From the NCBI RefSeq assembly GCF_014773385.1, contig NZ_JACXAI010000009.1, forward strand, positions 1 to 64,000: a DNA stretch of 64,000 nucleotides. The letters run 5' to 3'. The position numbers and the translations under genes were made by a program. Below the pieces are notes generated by a model. That model ran no database searches. It worked only from the letters and a program-made list of their open reading frames with translations, and had not been told where the DNA came from. Shown here piece by piece: positions 1 through 7,747 of the stretch (positions are counted from its first letter, which is position 1; every line of letters begins with the position of its first letter). The stretch comes from Metabacillus arenae (GTDB taxonomy: Bacteria; Bacillota; Bacilli; Bacillales; Bacillaceae).

Positions 1-645
1 AAGCCAAGATTCGCGCATAGATCCTGGTAAATCGCGCAAAGAAGCAGCCTATTCGCTCATAGAAAAGAGATCGCTCAAAGAGAGAAGGATTTCGCTCATA
101 GAAAGCCAAGGTTCGCGCATAGACACTGGTAAATCGCGCAAAGAAGCGGCCTATTCGCTCATAGAAAAAGAGATCGCTCATAGAGAGAAGGGTTTCGCTC
201 ATAGAAAGCCAAGATTCGCGCATAGACACTGGTAAATCGCGCAAAGAAGCGGCCTATTCGCTCATAGAAAAGAGATCGCTCATAGAGAGAGGAGTTTCGC
301 TCATAGAAAGCCAAGGTTCGCGCATAGATCCTGGTAAATCGCGCAAAGAAGTAGCCTATTCGCTCATAGAAAAGAGATCGCTCATAGAGAGAGGAGTTTC
401 GCTCATAGAAAGCCAAGATTCGCGCATAGACACTGGGAAATCGCGCAAAGAAGCGGCCTATTCGCTCATAGAAAAGAGATCGCTCATAGAGAGAGGAGTT
501 TCGCTCATAGAAAGCCAAGGTTCGCGCATAGATCCTGGGAAATCGCGCAAAGAAGCGGCCTATTCGCTCATAGAAAAGAGATCGCTCATAGAGAGAGGAG
601 TTTCGCTCATAGAAGGCCAAGGTTCGCGCATAGATTTTGGGAAAT
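1..645. repeat. Satellite-like array, TCGCKCATAG family, copy 1
   Basis: About 6.3 tandem copies of a 102-bp unit start at about 1, 103, 206, 308, 410, 512 and 614 (the second is 103 bp because of one extra A). Each unit is itself five iterations of a core TCGC(T/G)CATAGA, with TCGC at 11, 32, 53, 71, 92 and 113, so spacing is 21, 21, 18, 21, 21 bp. Neighbouring 102-bp units alternate between AAGATTCG and AAGGTTCG at their start, a sign of dimeric duplication. It lies just past the 3' end of the CdaR-like gene. The reading frame it leaves open on the minus strand reflects the 102-bp (3 x 34) period and is not a gene. Function unknown. Confidence 0.95.
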
Positions 646-675
646 TCTTTTTTGATAAGTCACAACTTGGATCGA

Positions 676-1806
676 TTAAGTGTTTTCTTGATCTTTTTTT
701 GTATATTCATCTAAAAAATGAAGAGACATAAATAAAGATACGAGATCGCGGATGTTTTTCGTTCGTAAATTTGTTAATTCTTCTATTTTTTTTAATCTAT
801 AATGGAGTGTATTGATATGTATATGAAGAGATTGAGACGTCTCTTTTAATGATTGGTGCATTTGAAAGTATGCTCTTATTGTGTCAATCAATTCCTTATC
901 ATCTAGAAGGGGACCGATCGTTCTTTCTACAAAAAGTCGTTTTGTTTTTAGTGAGATTTCCTGAAAGCACATTTCTAATTCGAGTTCTTCTTCAAAAACA
1001 ATTGATTGGTTAGATAATGCAACCTTTAATGCTTTTTCTGCCTGCTCATATGAGCTTCTTAATTGTTTAGCAGAGATTGGCTGGCCGACCCCAACAGCAA
1101 GCTTCATTTGATTAGTTTCAAAGCAATATGCTTGCAGCTTACTCAGAAAGCAGGCCGTTTGTTCTTTTGTCGTATGTTCAATTTGATTTAAGAGGATGAG
1201 TATTCGGTCATTGCCCCATCGGATAATAAGATCATCGCTTTGGGGGATTTTAAATCTTGTTAGATCTGTCCAAAAATGATTGATATCGACTGTTTCAGGT
1301 TGTAGTAACTGGGCAATGGCAACTCGTCTTTCGTTTGTTAGATTAATTTTTAAAAGCTTGCTTTTATCGATAAAAGAATCTGACCAGTTTTTCTGTTGAA
1401 GCCAATCAAATACAAACGTTTCTTCTGCACGTGCCTCCCATTCCAATTGTTCAGCATAATAGCTTTCTTGTAATAAAAGCTCAGTCATTTTCTTTAATAA
1501 TTCACCATACTTCCATATTTGTGATGGGTTACCTGTAATACCAATTGCTCCAACAGGTTCGTGCTGAAAAAAGATCGGGAGACAAATCCCTGCTTTGACC
1601 CCTTTATATAATGCTTCATCATTTTTTGAGATAGGAATCGTTTTCTTTTCCTGACAAGCTAAGAATGCGCCTTCGTGATAATTGCCGATACGGGAAGGTT
1701 TTGTACTGGCAATAATAAAGCCGTTTCTGTCAACTATGATCATTTGTTCCTTAATCAGCTTTTTAACTTCACTTATGATTTTATTAGCTATTACCGCTCG
1801 AATCAT
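676..1806 (-). CDS. CdaR-type sugar diacid/glycolate-type transcriptional regulator
   Basis: 376 residues. The N-terminal part (about 1-135; DRNGFIIASTKPSRIG, GIGITG region) matches the diacid-recognition domain of CdaR/SdaR regulators. The middle is a degenerate GGDEF-like segment, and the C-terminus (about 300-365, SLKETSQSLHIHINTLHYRL) is the PucR/CdaR helix-turn-helix. The ATG at 1806 follows AAGGTGTG at good spacing. Family members activate glycerate, glucarate or glycolate catabolic genes. In B. subtilis the glycolate oxidase genes glcDF are controlled by a CdaR-family protein, so this gene could regulate glcDF at 20-22.7 kb, but it may equally serve genes left of the window. The family call is firm; the target is inference. 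Confidence 0.85.
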   Translation of the reverse strand: MIRAVIANKIISEVKKLIKEQMIIVDRNGFIIASTKPSRIGNYHEGAFLACQEKKTIPISKNDEALYKGVKAGICLPIFFQHEPVGAIGITGNPSQIWKYGELLKKMTELLLQESYYAEQLEWEARAEETFVFDWLQQKNWSDSFIDKSKLLKINLTNERRVAIAQLLQPETVDINHFWTDLTRFKIPQSDDLIIRWGNDRILILLNQIEHTTKEQTACFLSKLQAYCFETNQMKLAVGVGQPISAKQLRSSYEQAEKALKVALSNQSIVFEEELELEMCFQEISLKTKRLFVERTIGPLLDDKELIDTIRAYFQMHQSLKETSQSLHIHINTLHYRLKKIEELTNLRTKNIRDLVSLFMSLHFLDEYTKKDQENT

Positions 1807-2248
1807 CTTTCACACACCTTATCTATGTGGGGACTTTCCGTTATTGATACATCTATTCTACCAAAAGGGATAAATCTTTGCTCAGAATAAAATGTTGATC
1901 AATTCTTTCAAATGATTGGGTTCGTTAACCTTCATAAAATCCCCTAAAGAACATAGCCGCCGTTTTTAATCTACCTTTATTTGTGAATAAATATCTTTTT
2001 CTCGATAAATGCTTTTAGTTATTATGTTTGCTGTATTCATAAGTCTAAGATGTGACCAACCTCAGCATGTTACATTGAATTTGATATATAGACAAATACT
2101 TATAAAAGGTAAAGAATATATGGTCTAGCTATAATTGAATTAAAAAGGATAAAAAAAATCATATGGAATTTCTCAAAAAAACCTTTTAAGTTTGGAGTAT
2201 TTTCATTATGATAGGGACGGGAAATTAAACGTCAAGGAATGAAATATT
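1807..2248. other. Intergenic region, no gene seen
   Basis: 440 bp between the divergent CdaR-type and ktrD starts. AT-rich, with no open frame carrying a ribosome binding site on either strand. I looked for a c-di-AMP (ydaO-type) riboswitch, as expected before some ktr genes, and could not find its conserved core. It must hold the promoters of both flanking genes, but none stands out. Confidence 0.5.
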
Positions 2249-3595
2249 ATGAAAAAAGTTGCAAGTTTTCTTAATAAATTATCGCCAGTTCAGCTAATTG
2301 CTTTATACTATGCGTTGGCTGTAACGGTTTCAGTTGGTCTGCTTAGTCTACCTGTCGCTCATAATCCCGGGGTAGACTTATCTTTTATGGATGCTCTCTT
2401 TACAGCTGTAAGCGCGGTGAGTGTGACAGGACTTACATCTGTAAATATAGCAGATACTTTTAGTACGACAGGAATTGTTTTGTTAGCTTTTGTTTTACAA
2501 TTTGGCGGAATTGGGATTATGACATTGGGGACATTCATTTGGCTTGTTATGGGGAAAAAGATTGGACTTCGGGAAAGACGGCTGATGATGACAGATCAAA
2601 ATCAGTCTCATTTATCAGGTATTGTGAAATTATTAAAGCAAATTATTTTACTCATCCTCCTCATTGAATTTATTGGCGGACTTATATTAAGTACATATTT
2701 TTTAAAATATTATTCGAAGGTTGAGGAGGCTTTTCTGCACGGGTTTTTCACATCAGTCAGTGCAACGACAAATGGCGGTTTTGATATTACGGGAGCCTCA
2801 ATGATCCCTTTTGCCAATGATTACTTTATCCAATTTGTCGTCATGATTTTAATCATTCTTGGGGCAATTGGTTTTCCTGTTCTTATTGAAGTGAAAGACT
2901 TTATTTTATCGAATAACAAAAAACATCACTTTTCATTGTTTGCCAAAATTACATCAATCACGTTCTTCTCCCTTATTGTTGGTGGGACATTTTTCATTGC
3001 AATTCTTGAGTACAACCTCTTCTTTACTGATAAAGAGTGGCATGAAATCTTTTTTTACTCATTGTTTCAATCAACTGCTACGAGAAGCGGTGGACTTGCA
3101 ACCTTGGATGTCAGCATGTTTTCAGATACTACACTAATTATTATGTGTGCGTTGATGTTTATCGGTGCTTCACCAAGTTCAGTGGGTGGAGGAATAAGGA
3201 CAACGACTTTTGCTCTCAATCTTTTATTCATTTTCCATTTTGCTCGGGGAAATAAATCGATTAAAATTTTCAGACGTGAGCTTCATCATGATGATGTATT
3301 GAAATCCGTTGTTGTCACTATGGTAGCCGTCATCATCACTTTTTCTTCAGTATTCATTTTGATGATCACAGAGCGGCATGACTTTATTGAGATTCTTTTC
3401 GAAGTATGTTCTGCCTTCGGAACAACAGGGTTATCGATGGGCATCACACCTGATTTAAGTATAATAGGAAAGTTTATCATTATGGCTCTCATGTTTATTG
3501 GAAGAATTGGAATTCTAACCTTCCTATACATAATGGGCCGAAAAGAAATTGAAGCAAATTATCATTATCCTAAAGAGAGAGTTATTATCGGATAG
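2249..3595 (+). CDS. ktrD: Ktr potassium uptake system membrane subunit KtrD
   Basis: 448 residues, TrkH/KtrB superfamily, the K+ translocating subunit that works with a cytosolic RCK gating ring (KtrA/KtrC). Four pore-loop repeats are visible through their filter motifs TGLTS, TTNGGFD, TRSGGL and GTTGLS, each followed by a membrane helix. Hydrophobic segments run throughout. Length matches KtrB/KtrD (about 445-449). No ktrA/ktrC gene is adjacent, as for the orphan B. subtilis ktrD, and the neighbours further on (ykrP, kinE, mtn) match the ktrD locus, hence KtrD rather than KtrB. ATG at 2249 is preceded by AAGGA. The partner RCK protein must be encoded elsewhere. Confidence 0.9.
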   Translation: MKKVASFLNKLSPVQLIALYYALAVTVSVGLLSLPVAHNPGVDLSFMDALFTAVSAVSVTGLTSVNIADTFSTTGIVLLAFVLQFGGIGIMTLGTFIWLVMGKKIGLRERRLMMTDQNQSHLSGIVKLLKQIILLILLIEFIGGLILSTYFLKYYSKVEEAFLHGFFTSVSATTNGGFDITGASMIPFANDYFIQFVVMILIILGAIGFPVLIEVKDFILSNNKKHHFSLFAKITSITFFSLIVGGTFFIAILEYNLFFTDKEWHEIFFYSLFQSTATRSGGLATLDVSMFSDTTLIIMCALMFIGASPSSVGGGIRTTTFALNLLFIFHFARGNKSIKIFRRELHHDDVLKSVVVTMVAVIITFSSVFILMITERHDFIEILFEVCSAFGTTGLSMGITPDLSIIGKFIIMALMFIGRIGILTFLYIMGRKEIEANYHYPKERVIIG

Positions 3596-3654
3596 ATTAC
3601 AGGTACTGATCCTTGAAAAGATGAATGCAAATTGCCCCCTGAAAAAAGTTACAT

Positions 3655-3665
3655 TATGGTATAAT
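3655..3665 (+). promoter_or_regulatory. Extended -10 promoter of pbpC
   Basis: TATGGTATAAT fits the Gram-positive TRTGN extended -10 followed by a perfect TATAAT (3660-3665). No good -35 is present, as usual for extended -10 promoters. Transcription would start near 3672, about 27 bases before the pbpC start. Confidence 0.6.
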
Positions 3666-3698
3666 AGCCAAGGAAAATAATAACAAGGGGGCTATTTT

Positions 3699-5705
3699 TT
3701 GAGGTATTTTGTTTTACTGCTTTCTTTTTTTATTTTAATCATGGCAGGGTGCTCGAAGGAGCCGACTCCTGAAGAGAGAATGACCCAATATATAAAGGAT
3801 TGGAATGAACAAAATTTCAGCAGTATGTATGAACAGCTTTCAAAGAAAACAAAAGAATCTATTTCAGAAAAAGATTTTAAAGAAAGATATGAGAATATTT
3901 ATCAAGCGATTGAAACAGAAAAGCTGAAGGTAACTTTTAATAAACCAGAAGGTGAAACAGAGATAAAAGATGGGGAAACGGCAAAACTTCCATTTTCACT
4001 AAGCATGGAGACGGTAGCAGGGCCAGTTGAATTTGAACATGAAGCTTCCTTAATTCAAGAAGAGACAGAGGAAGGAAAAGAGTGGTTTATTGAGTGGGAT
4101 CCTTCCTATATTTTCCCTCAGCTTAAAGAAGGTGAAGAGGTTCGGGTCACCTCATCTTCACCTGAGCGCGGACAACTATTTGACCGGAATGGTGAAGGTC
4201 TGGCAATAAATCAAACAGTTTATGAGATTGGGGTTATTCCACAAGGAATAGCGGAAAACAAAGAAGAGATCATTGATAAGATCACAAAGCTATTGCCGAT
4301 ATCAAAGGAAAAGATTGACCAAGCTCTTGCTGCTGATTGGGTTAGAGAAGGAGACTTTGTACCGATTGCAAAAATGAATCCAGCAGATGAAGAAACGTAT
4401 CAACAGCTGATAGAGCTGCCTGGTATACAGAAGAAGGATGTTACTGCCAGGTTTTATCCTTTTGGAGAGAGTGCTGCCCATTTAGTTGGATACGTTCGAC
4501 CTATTACTGCTGAGCAATTAGAAGAACAAAAGGATGCAGGGTACTCTGGCAATTCGATGATAGGAACGAGAGGACTAGAGCAGGTCTATGAAAAAGAGCT
4601 TCGCGGCGAGAGCGGCTGGAAGATCTTCATTCCAGATAGTGAAGAAGTGATTGCTGAAAAGCCTGCTGTAAACGGAAGAGATATTCGTTTAACGATTGAC
4701 GCGACATTGCAAGTCCAATTAACAAACGAACTAAAAAAAGATGAAGGAACCGCTGTTGCCATTCATCCAAAAACTGGAGAAACGCTTGCAATGGTAAGTA
4801 CACCGACTTACAATCCAAATAATTTTTTATTTGGCTGGCCGGAAGAGGAACTTAAAACGTTTAATGATGAAAAACTAGCTACATCTATAGCAAAATTTAA
4901 TAAGCTATATTCACCAGGTTCAACTTTTAAACCTTTAACAGCAGCTGTAGGGTTGGAAACTGGGAAAGTAGATCCAAATAAGGAAGAATCAATTACTGGT
5001 GCAACATGGAGCAAAGAGGGCTGGGGTGACTATGAAGTAACCCGGGTTTCTACTAGACTTGAAAAAGTAAATCTGAAAGATGCTTTAGTTACCTCTGATA
5101 ATATTTATTTCGCAAGAGCTGCATTAAGTATTGGAAGCAAAACATTCCAATCTGAATTAGAGAAGCGTTTTGCCCTTTCAGAAGAACTTGACTTTTATCC
5201 TTTTCCAATCGAAACCTCATCTGTATCCAATAATGGCATTGGATCAGAAGGATTACTGGCAGACTCCGGTTTTGGACAAGGAGAAGTGTTAATGAGCCCC
5301 CTTCATGTCGCAGCTTCCTATACACCTTTTCTAAATGAAGGAAATATGATTCAGCCATATTTGGAAATGAAGGACTCTAATAAACCAACTGTTTGGAAAG
5401 AAGGGGTATTAAGCCAGGAAAATGCTAACCTGATTCTTTCCCACCTAAAAGCGGTGGTAAATGATCCAAGCGGAACAGCCAATAAACCAGTTGTAGAAGG
5501 ATTAGAATTAGCAGGTAAAACAGGAACGGCAGAATTAAAGGTATCAAAAGATGCTAAAGGACAAGAAAACGGCTGGTTTGTAGCGATGAATACAAATGAC
5601 CCTAGATTGCTTGTAGCGATGATGATTGAAGATGTCAAAGATAGAGAAGGAAGCCATTACGTAGTTCCTAAGGTTAAAAATGTCATGAAAGCTTATTTGC
5701 AGTAA
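3699..5705 (+). CDS. pbpC: Penicillin-binding transpeptidase lipoprotein (PbpC/MecA-like)
   Basis: 668 residues, the same length as B. subtilis PbpC (PBP3). It starts with TTG at 3699, after AAGGGGG at 3686. Residues 1-17 form a lipoprotein signal (lipobox IMAGC, so anchored outside the membrane by lipid on Cys). Then come an NTF2-like MecA_N domain (about 25-145), a PBP dimerisation domain (about 150-310) and the transpeptidase domain. The active-site motifs are all intact: STFK with Ser408, SDN at 466 and KTG at 607. It makes peptide cross-links in peptidoglycan. The class is that of low-affinity PBP2a/PBP3 enzymes that can contribute to beta-lactam tolerance. Monocistronic, with a strong terminator right behind it. 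Confidence 0.92.
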   Translation: MRYFVLLLSFFILIMAGCSKEPTPEERMTQYIKDWNEQNFSSMYEQLSKKTKESISEKDFKERYENIYQAIETEKLKVTFNKPEGETEIKDGETAKLPFSLSMETVAGPVEFEHEASLIQEETEEGKEWFIEWDPSYIFPQLKEGEEVRVTSSSPERGQLFDRNGEGLAINQTVYEIGVIPQGIAENKEEIIDKITKLLPISKEKIDQALAADWVREGDFVPIAKMNPADEETYQQLIELPGIQKKDVTARFYPFGESAAHLVGYVRPITAEQLEEQKDAGYSGNSMIGTRGLEQVYEKELRGESGWKIFIPDSEEVIAEKPAVNGRDIRLTIDATLQVQLTNELKKDEGTAVAIHPKTGETLAMVSTPTYNPNNFLFGWPEEELKTFNDEKLATSIAKFNKLYSPGSTFKPLTAAVGLETGKVDPNKEESITGATWSKEGWGDYEVTRVSTRLEKVNLKDALVTSDNIYFARAALSIGSKTFQSELEKRFALSEELDFYPFPIETSSVSNNGIGSEGLLADSGFGQGEVLMSPLHVAASYTPFLNEGNMIQPYLEMKDSNKPTVWKEGVLSQENANLILSHLKAVVNDPSGTANKPVVEGLELAGKTGTAELKVSKDAKGQENGWFVAMNTNDPRLLVAMMIEDVKDREGSHYVVPKVKNVMKAYLQ

Positions 5706-5731
5706 AAACAGGCACCGATGCCTGTTTTTTT
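5706..5731 (+). terminator. Terminator of pbpC
   Basis: AAACAGGCA-CCGA-TGCCTGTTT hairpin followed by a run of T, immediately after the stop codon. Confidence 0.9.
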
Positions 5732-5746
5732 ATGTGCTAAGATCAG

Positions 5747-5930
5747 AAAGTTTAATTTAACTAAAGTATTAACGTGTTAAAGAGTGTTGTCGTTGTCTGG
5801 CTCCAGGCGCCATCGGCCCTTAGGTCATAAGCCAATCCGTCAAGAAGGTTAAAGAACAACCTTCATGCCGGCTCGTCTTATGCTTGTCGCCGATAGGCGG
5901 GCGCCATGCGCTTTTCGTTCAGCTAAAACA
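5747..5930. repeat. Long palindromic dispersed repeat, copy 1
   Basis: About 180 bp closely matching the element at 41163-41336: shared AAAGTATTAACGTGTTAA at the left, GCGCCATCGG, CAATCCGTCAAGAAGGTT in the middle, and TTGTCGCCGATAGGCGGGCG followed by TGCGCTTTTCGTT at the right. The outer arms GGCGCCATCGGC/GCCGATAGGCGGGCGCC still pair. The inner right arm differs from copy 2 (CATGCCGGCTCGTC instead of the complement), so this copy looks recombined or decayed. No transposase inside. It belongs to the palindromic repeats scattered through many Bacillaceae genomes. Confidence 0.85.
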
Positions 5931-5949
5931 GAAAGGAGACGTAAAGACA

Positions 5950-6285
5950 GGAATTTGTACGTAAACAAGAAGTTTAGCTCAAATTACTTATCACAAGTAC
6001 AAAAAAATCAATTAAGTTTCACTTGGCTCGTAAAAAGGGGATTTGGATTATTAAATTCTCCGAATGAACCTTCGCTCAAATCGTTCAACTCTGGCTTATC
6101 CGCCAAGGAAACCGGACAGAAAAAGTTGAGAATAAAAGAACAAATTGCGAGAATTGGCACGTTAACGAGAAATCTCGCTCTAAATTCTCTTCTTAAAAAG
6201 GCAAAAATAAGTTCAATTTGGCATGTAAACGATAAGTCTTGGTCAATAGGATTGAATTGGCTTCGCTTAAATAAGTTCTGTCAGG
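5950..6285. repeat. Degenerate iterated sequence, possible decayed array
   Basis: No credible gene. Several loosely similar blocks occur: TTGTACGTAAAC (about 5954), TTAGCTCAAAT (5974), TTGGCTCGTAAAA (6024), TTCGCTCAAAT (6071), TTGGCACGTTAAC (6154), CTCGCTCTAAAT (6174), TTGGCATGTAAAC (6220) and TTCGCTTAAAT (6261). Some spacings are 20 or about 41 bp, like the better arrays elsewhere in the window, others are not. I read it as a possibly related, eroded array. Confidence 0.35.
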
Positions 6286-6331
6286 CTGATAAAGAGTTTT
6301 TTCACCTTGATTAGCCGGTACCACATGTTTA

Positions 6332-6670
6332 CTAGTCCTGCTCATACCCAACATCTTTATCTGGATGCATAAATAATCCGTTTTGTCCCATTTTCTTTTC
6401 TTCAACAAGCTGTCTATTTTCTGGGGTATTCCAGCCAATATCATTAGTAGGATGGATCCACTCATCACCTGTCATTACCTCTGGATCAATCTCATCACTC
6501 CAGTTATTAAGAGGAGATTGAGCTGAATTGTAATTGCTATCTCCAATTACAACCCCCTGCTCATTTACAAATGGCGGCTTCATTTTGATCCCGCTTCCTT
6601 TCCAGCTGGGAGCACTTATTTGGTGCGGCATTGTTTCGTTGATGGTCAAATCGTTATTCTTTTTTATCAT
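6332..6670 (-). CDS. Small conserved Bacillus protein, DUF3905-like
   Basis: 112 residues, hydrophilic, no membrane segment or signal. The motif EWIHPTNDIGWNTPENR and the closing HPDKDVGYEQD resemble the DUF3905 family of spore-forming bacilli, as I recall it; the function of that family is unknown. I start it at the ATG ending at 6670, six bases after GAGGTG; the GTG three codons upstream overlaps that ribosome binding site. It is divergent from three tiny plus-strand genes of similar conserved-small-protein type. Confidence 0.7.
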   Translation of the reverse strand: MIKKNNDLTINETMPHQISAPSWKGSGIKMKPPFVNEQGVVIGDSNYNSAQSPLNNWSDEIDPEVMTGDEWIHPTNDIGWNTPENRQLVEEKKMGQNGLFMHPDKDVGYEQD

Positions 6671-6763
6671 ATGTTTCACCTCAGTAATTACTATTTACTA
6701 ATTGATCCATACTATGATTGTATTCCTTTAGCCAAATATACGAATGAAAGGTGGATATTTCAA

Positions 6764-6925
6764 ATGAATGAAAACAAGCAATTTCCAGTTGCGGATTTAA
6801 CAAATGAACACCTGCAAGAACTTCAGAAAATGGAACAGAAGCTTCGACAGGATACAGGGGAAGATATTGTGTTAATTGCTTATGAACATGGAAAAAAGGA
6901 ATTTAATGCAGAGAACTTTCGTTAA
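6764..6925 (+). CDS. Small hypothetical protein (53 aa)
   Basis: 53 residues beginning MNENKQFPVADLTNEHLQEL. The ATG at 6764 lies about ten bases after AAAGGTGG; the open frame extends upstream but without a binding site. Acidic, helical N-terminal part and a strand-like DIVLIAYEH segment near the end, no cysteines or membrane segment. First of three closely spaced small plus-strand genes. I do not recognise a function. Confidence 0.7.
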   Translation: MNENKQFPVADLTNEHLQELQKMEQKLRQDTGEDIVLIAYEHGKKEFNAENFR

Positions 6926-6997
6926 TAGAAACAGAAGGAGTTAGACAAACTATTACAGTGAGTATTCTCACAATTATGGTTTTGAGGGGGAAACTTT

Positions 6998-7159
6998 TTG
7001 AAAAGGAAAGTAGCAAAAGACCAAGCTAGAAATAATAACTTTACACCGAAGGAAAGCCTTCCTGATACTGAATTTTCAGCGGAGTATGATGCAGAAAACC
7101 CAATGAAGGGTGCAAACCGCAACTCAAAGCATGGACGACAAGGAAAGAGCAGAAAATAG
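6998..7159 (+). CDS. Small basic protein, possibly spore-associated (53 aa)
   Basis: 53 residues starting with TTG at 6998, seven bases after a strong GAGGGGG. The product begins MKRKVAKDQARNNNFTPKES, has a middle TEFSAEYDAEN and a very basic, Gly/Asn/Lys-rich end (NRNSKHGRQGKSRK). TEF-A-E faintly recalls gamma-type small acid-soluble spore proteins, and composition fits a minor spore core protein. This is weak resemblance, not an identification. It lies 72 bases after the previous small gene. Confidence 0.6.
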   Translation: MKRKVAKDQARNNNFTPKESLPDTEFSAEYDAENPMKGANRNSKHGRQGKSRK

Positions 7160-7180
7160 CAAATGACTTTTTACAAAGCA

Positions 7181-7201
7181 TTATCGGCGAATCGCCGGTT
7201 G
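7181..7201. repeat. 21-bp palindrome, copy 1 (degenerate)
   Basis: TTATCGGCGA-A-TCGCCGGTTG: 7 of 10 arm bases pair. It shares the core ATCGGCGARTCGC with the palindromes at 25878-25900 and 28342-28362. It sits between two tiny genes. Confidence 0.6.
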
Positions 7202-7296
7202 CTTTAAGAATTAAATTGATCACTCCCACATGAACCTTGAAATGATGGAAGCAATACTTGCTTAACAGCAAAATAAAAAAACAGAGGTTGATTGCA

Positions 7297-7473
7297 ATGA
7301 CGAAGAAAACAGAAAAAAGCAAGGAAATGCAAAATCATAAAAGACCAATGGATAAAGAACTGCTTCAAGAAGAGTTTGGCCACGAGCTTGGGCATTATAA
7401 CGAGGGAAAAGTGTACGAAACCCTTGCTGATCATAAAAGAAAGTCAAACGACGACGATTGCGAATGTGATTAA
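7297..7473 (+). CDS. Small acidic-tailed hypothetical protein (58 aa)
   Basis: 58 residues. The ATG at 7297 follows AGAGGTTG by about eight bases; an upstream ATG at 7258 lacks a binding site. Basic N-terminal third (KKTEKSKEMQNHKR), a central EFGHELGHYNEGKVYETL, and an acidic end DDDCECD with two cysteines. Last of the small-gene cluster, followed directly by a terminator. Function not recognised. Confidence 0.65.
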   Translation: MTKKTEKSKEMQNHKRPMDKELLQEEFGHELGHYNEGKVYETLADHKRKSNDDDCECD

Positions 7474-7475
7474 AA

Positions 7476-7512
7476 TGAATGTGAGAGGCATCGTGCCTCT
7501 CACATTTCATTA
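7476..7512 (+). terminator. Terminator after small-gene cluster
   Basis: GTGAGAGGCA-TCG-TGCCTCTCAC hairpin (13-bp stem including flanking AAT/ATT) followed by a short T-rich stretch; usable in both directions. Confidence 0.8.
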
Positions 7513-7559
7513 AAGTAAAAGAATTTTGTTTATCCGTAAAATTAAAATTAACCAGATGA

Positions 7560-7680
7560 AGGTGCAAATATCCGTGTATCGGTGTAAAAAATCGGCTAAC
7601 GGAGCAAATATCCGTAATTCGGTAAAGGTGCAACTTCTCCTGCTAACGGTGCAACTAACCAGCTGAGAGTGTAATTATTT
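7560..7680. repeat. GTGCAA 20-bp array, copy 1
   Basis: Five to six imperfect repeats of GTGCAAATATCCGNNTAACG: GTGCAAATATCC, GTGTAAAAAATC, GAGCAAATATCC, GTGCAACTTCTC, GTGCAACTAACC, GTGTAATTATT. Most start 20-21 bp apart. It lies between two convergent genes. Same family as 33885-34045 and 51722-51905. Confidence 0.85.
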
Positions 7681-7713
7681 AGAAAAGCAAGCAATTGACG
7701 ATAAAAGCACTAA

Positions 7714-7746
7714 ACAAAAAGTCTTCGCATACTTACGAAGACTTCA
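7714..7746 (-). terminator. Terminator of radical SAM gene
   Basis: AAGTCTTCG/CGAAGACTT hairpin; read on the minus strand it is followed by TTTTTG. Confidence 0.85.
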
Positions 7747-7747
7747 T

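Noticed and set aside
159-620. 153-codon minus-strand frame rich in FYER/YAR repeats
   Set aside because: It is the translation of the 102-bp satellite (divisible by three). No ribosome binding site, and the frame breaks where one copy has an extra base.
1-645. CRISPR array
   Set aside because: Core is about 11 bp, spacers of about 10 bp recur between higher-order units, and no cas gene is present. The GTGCAA arrays are rejected for the same reasons.
1807-2248. c-di-AMP (ydaO-type) riboswitch before ktrD
   Set aside because: Searched because ktr genes can carry one; the conserved core motifs and long pairings were not found.
5865-6314. 149-codon plus-strand frame
   Set aside because: Starts inside a palindromic repeat, no binding site, composition of translated repeat DNA, no domain.
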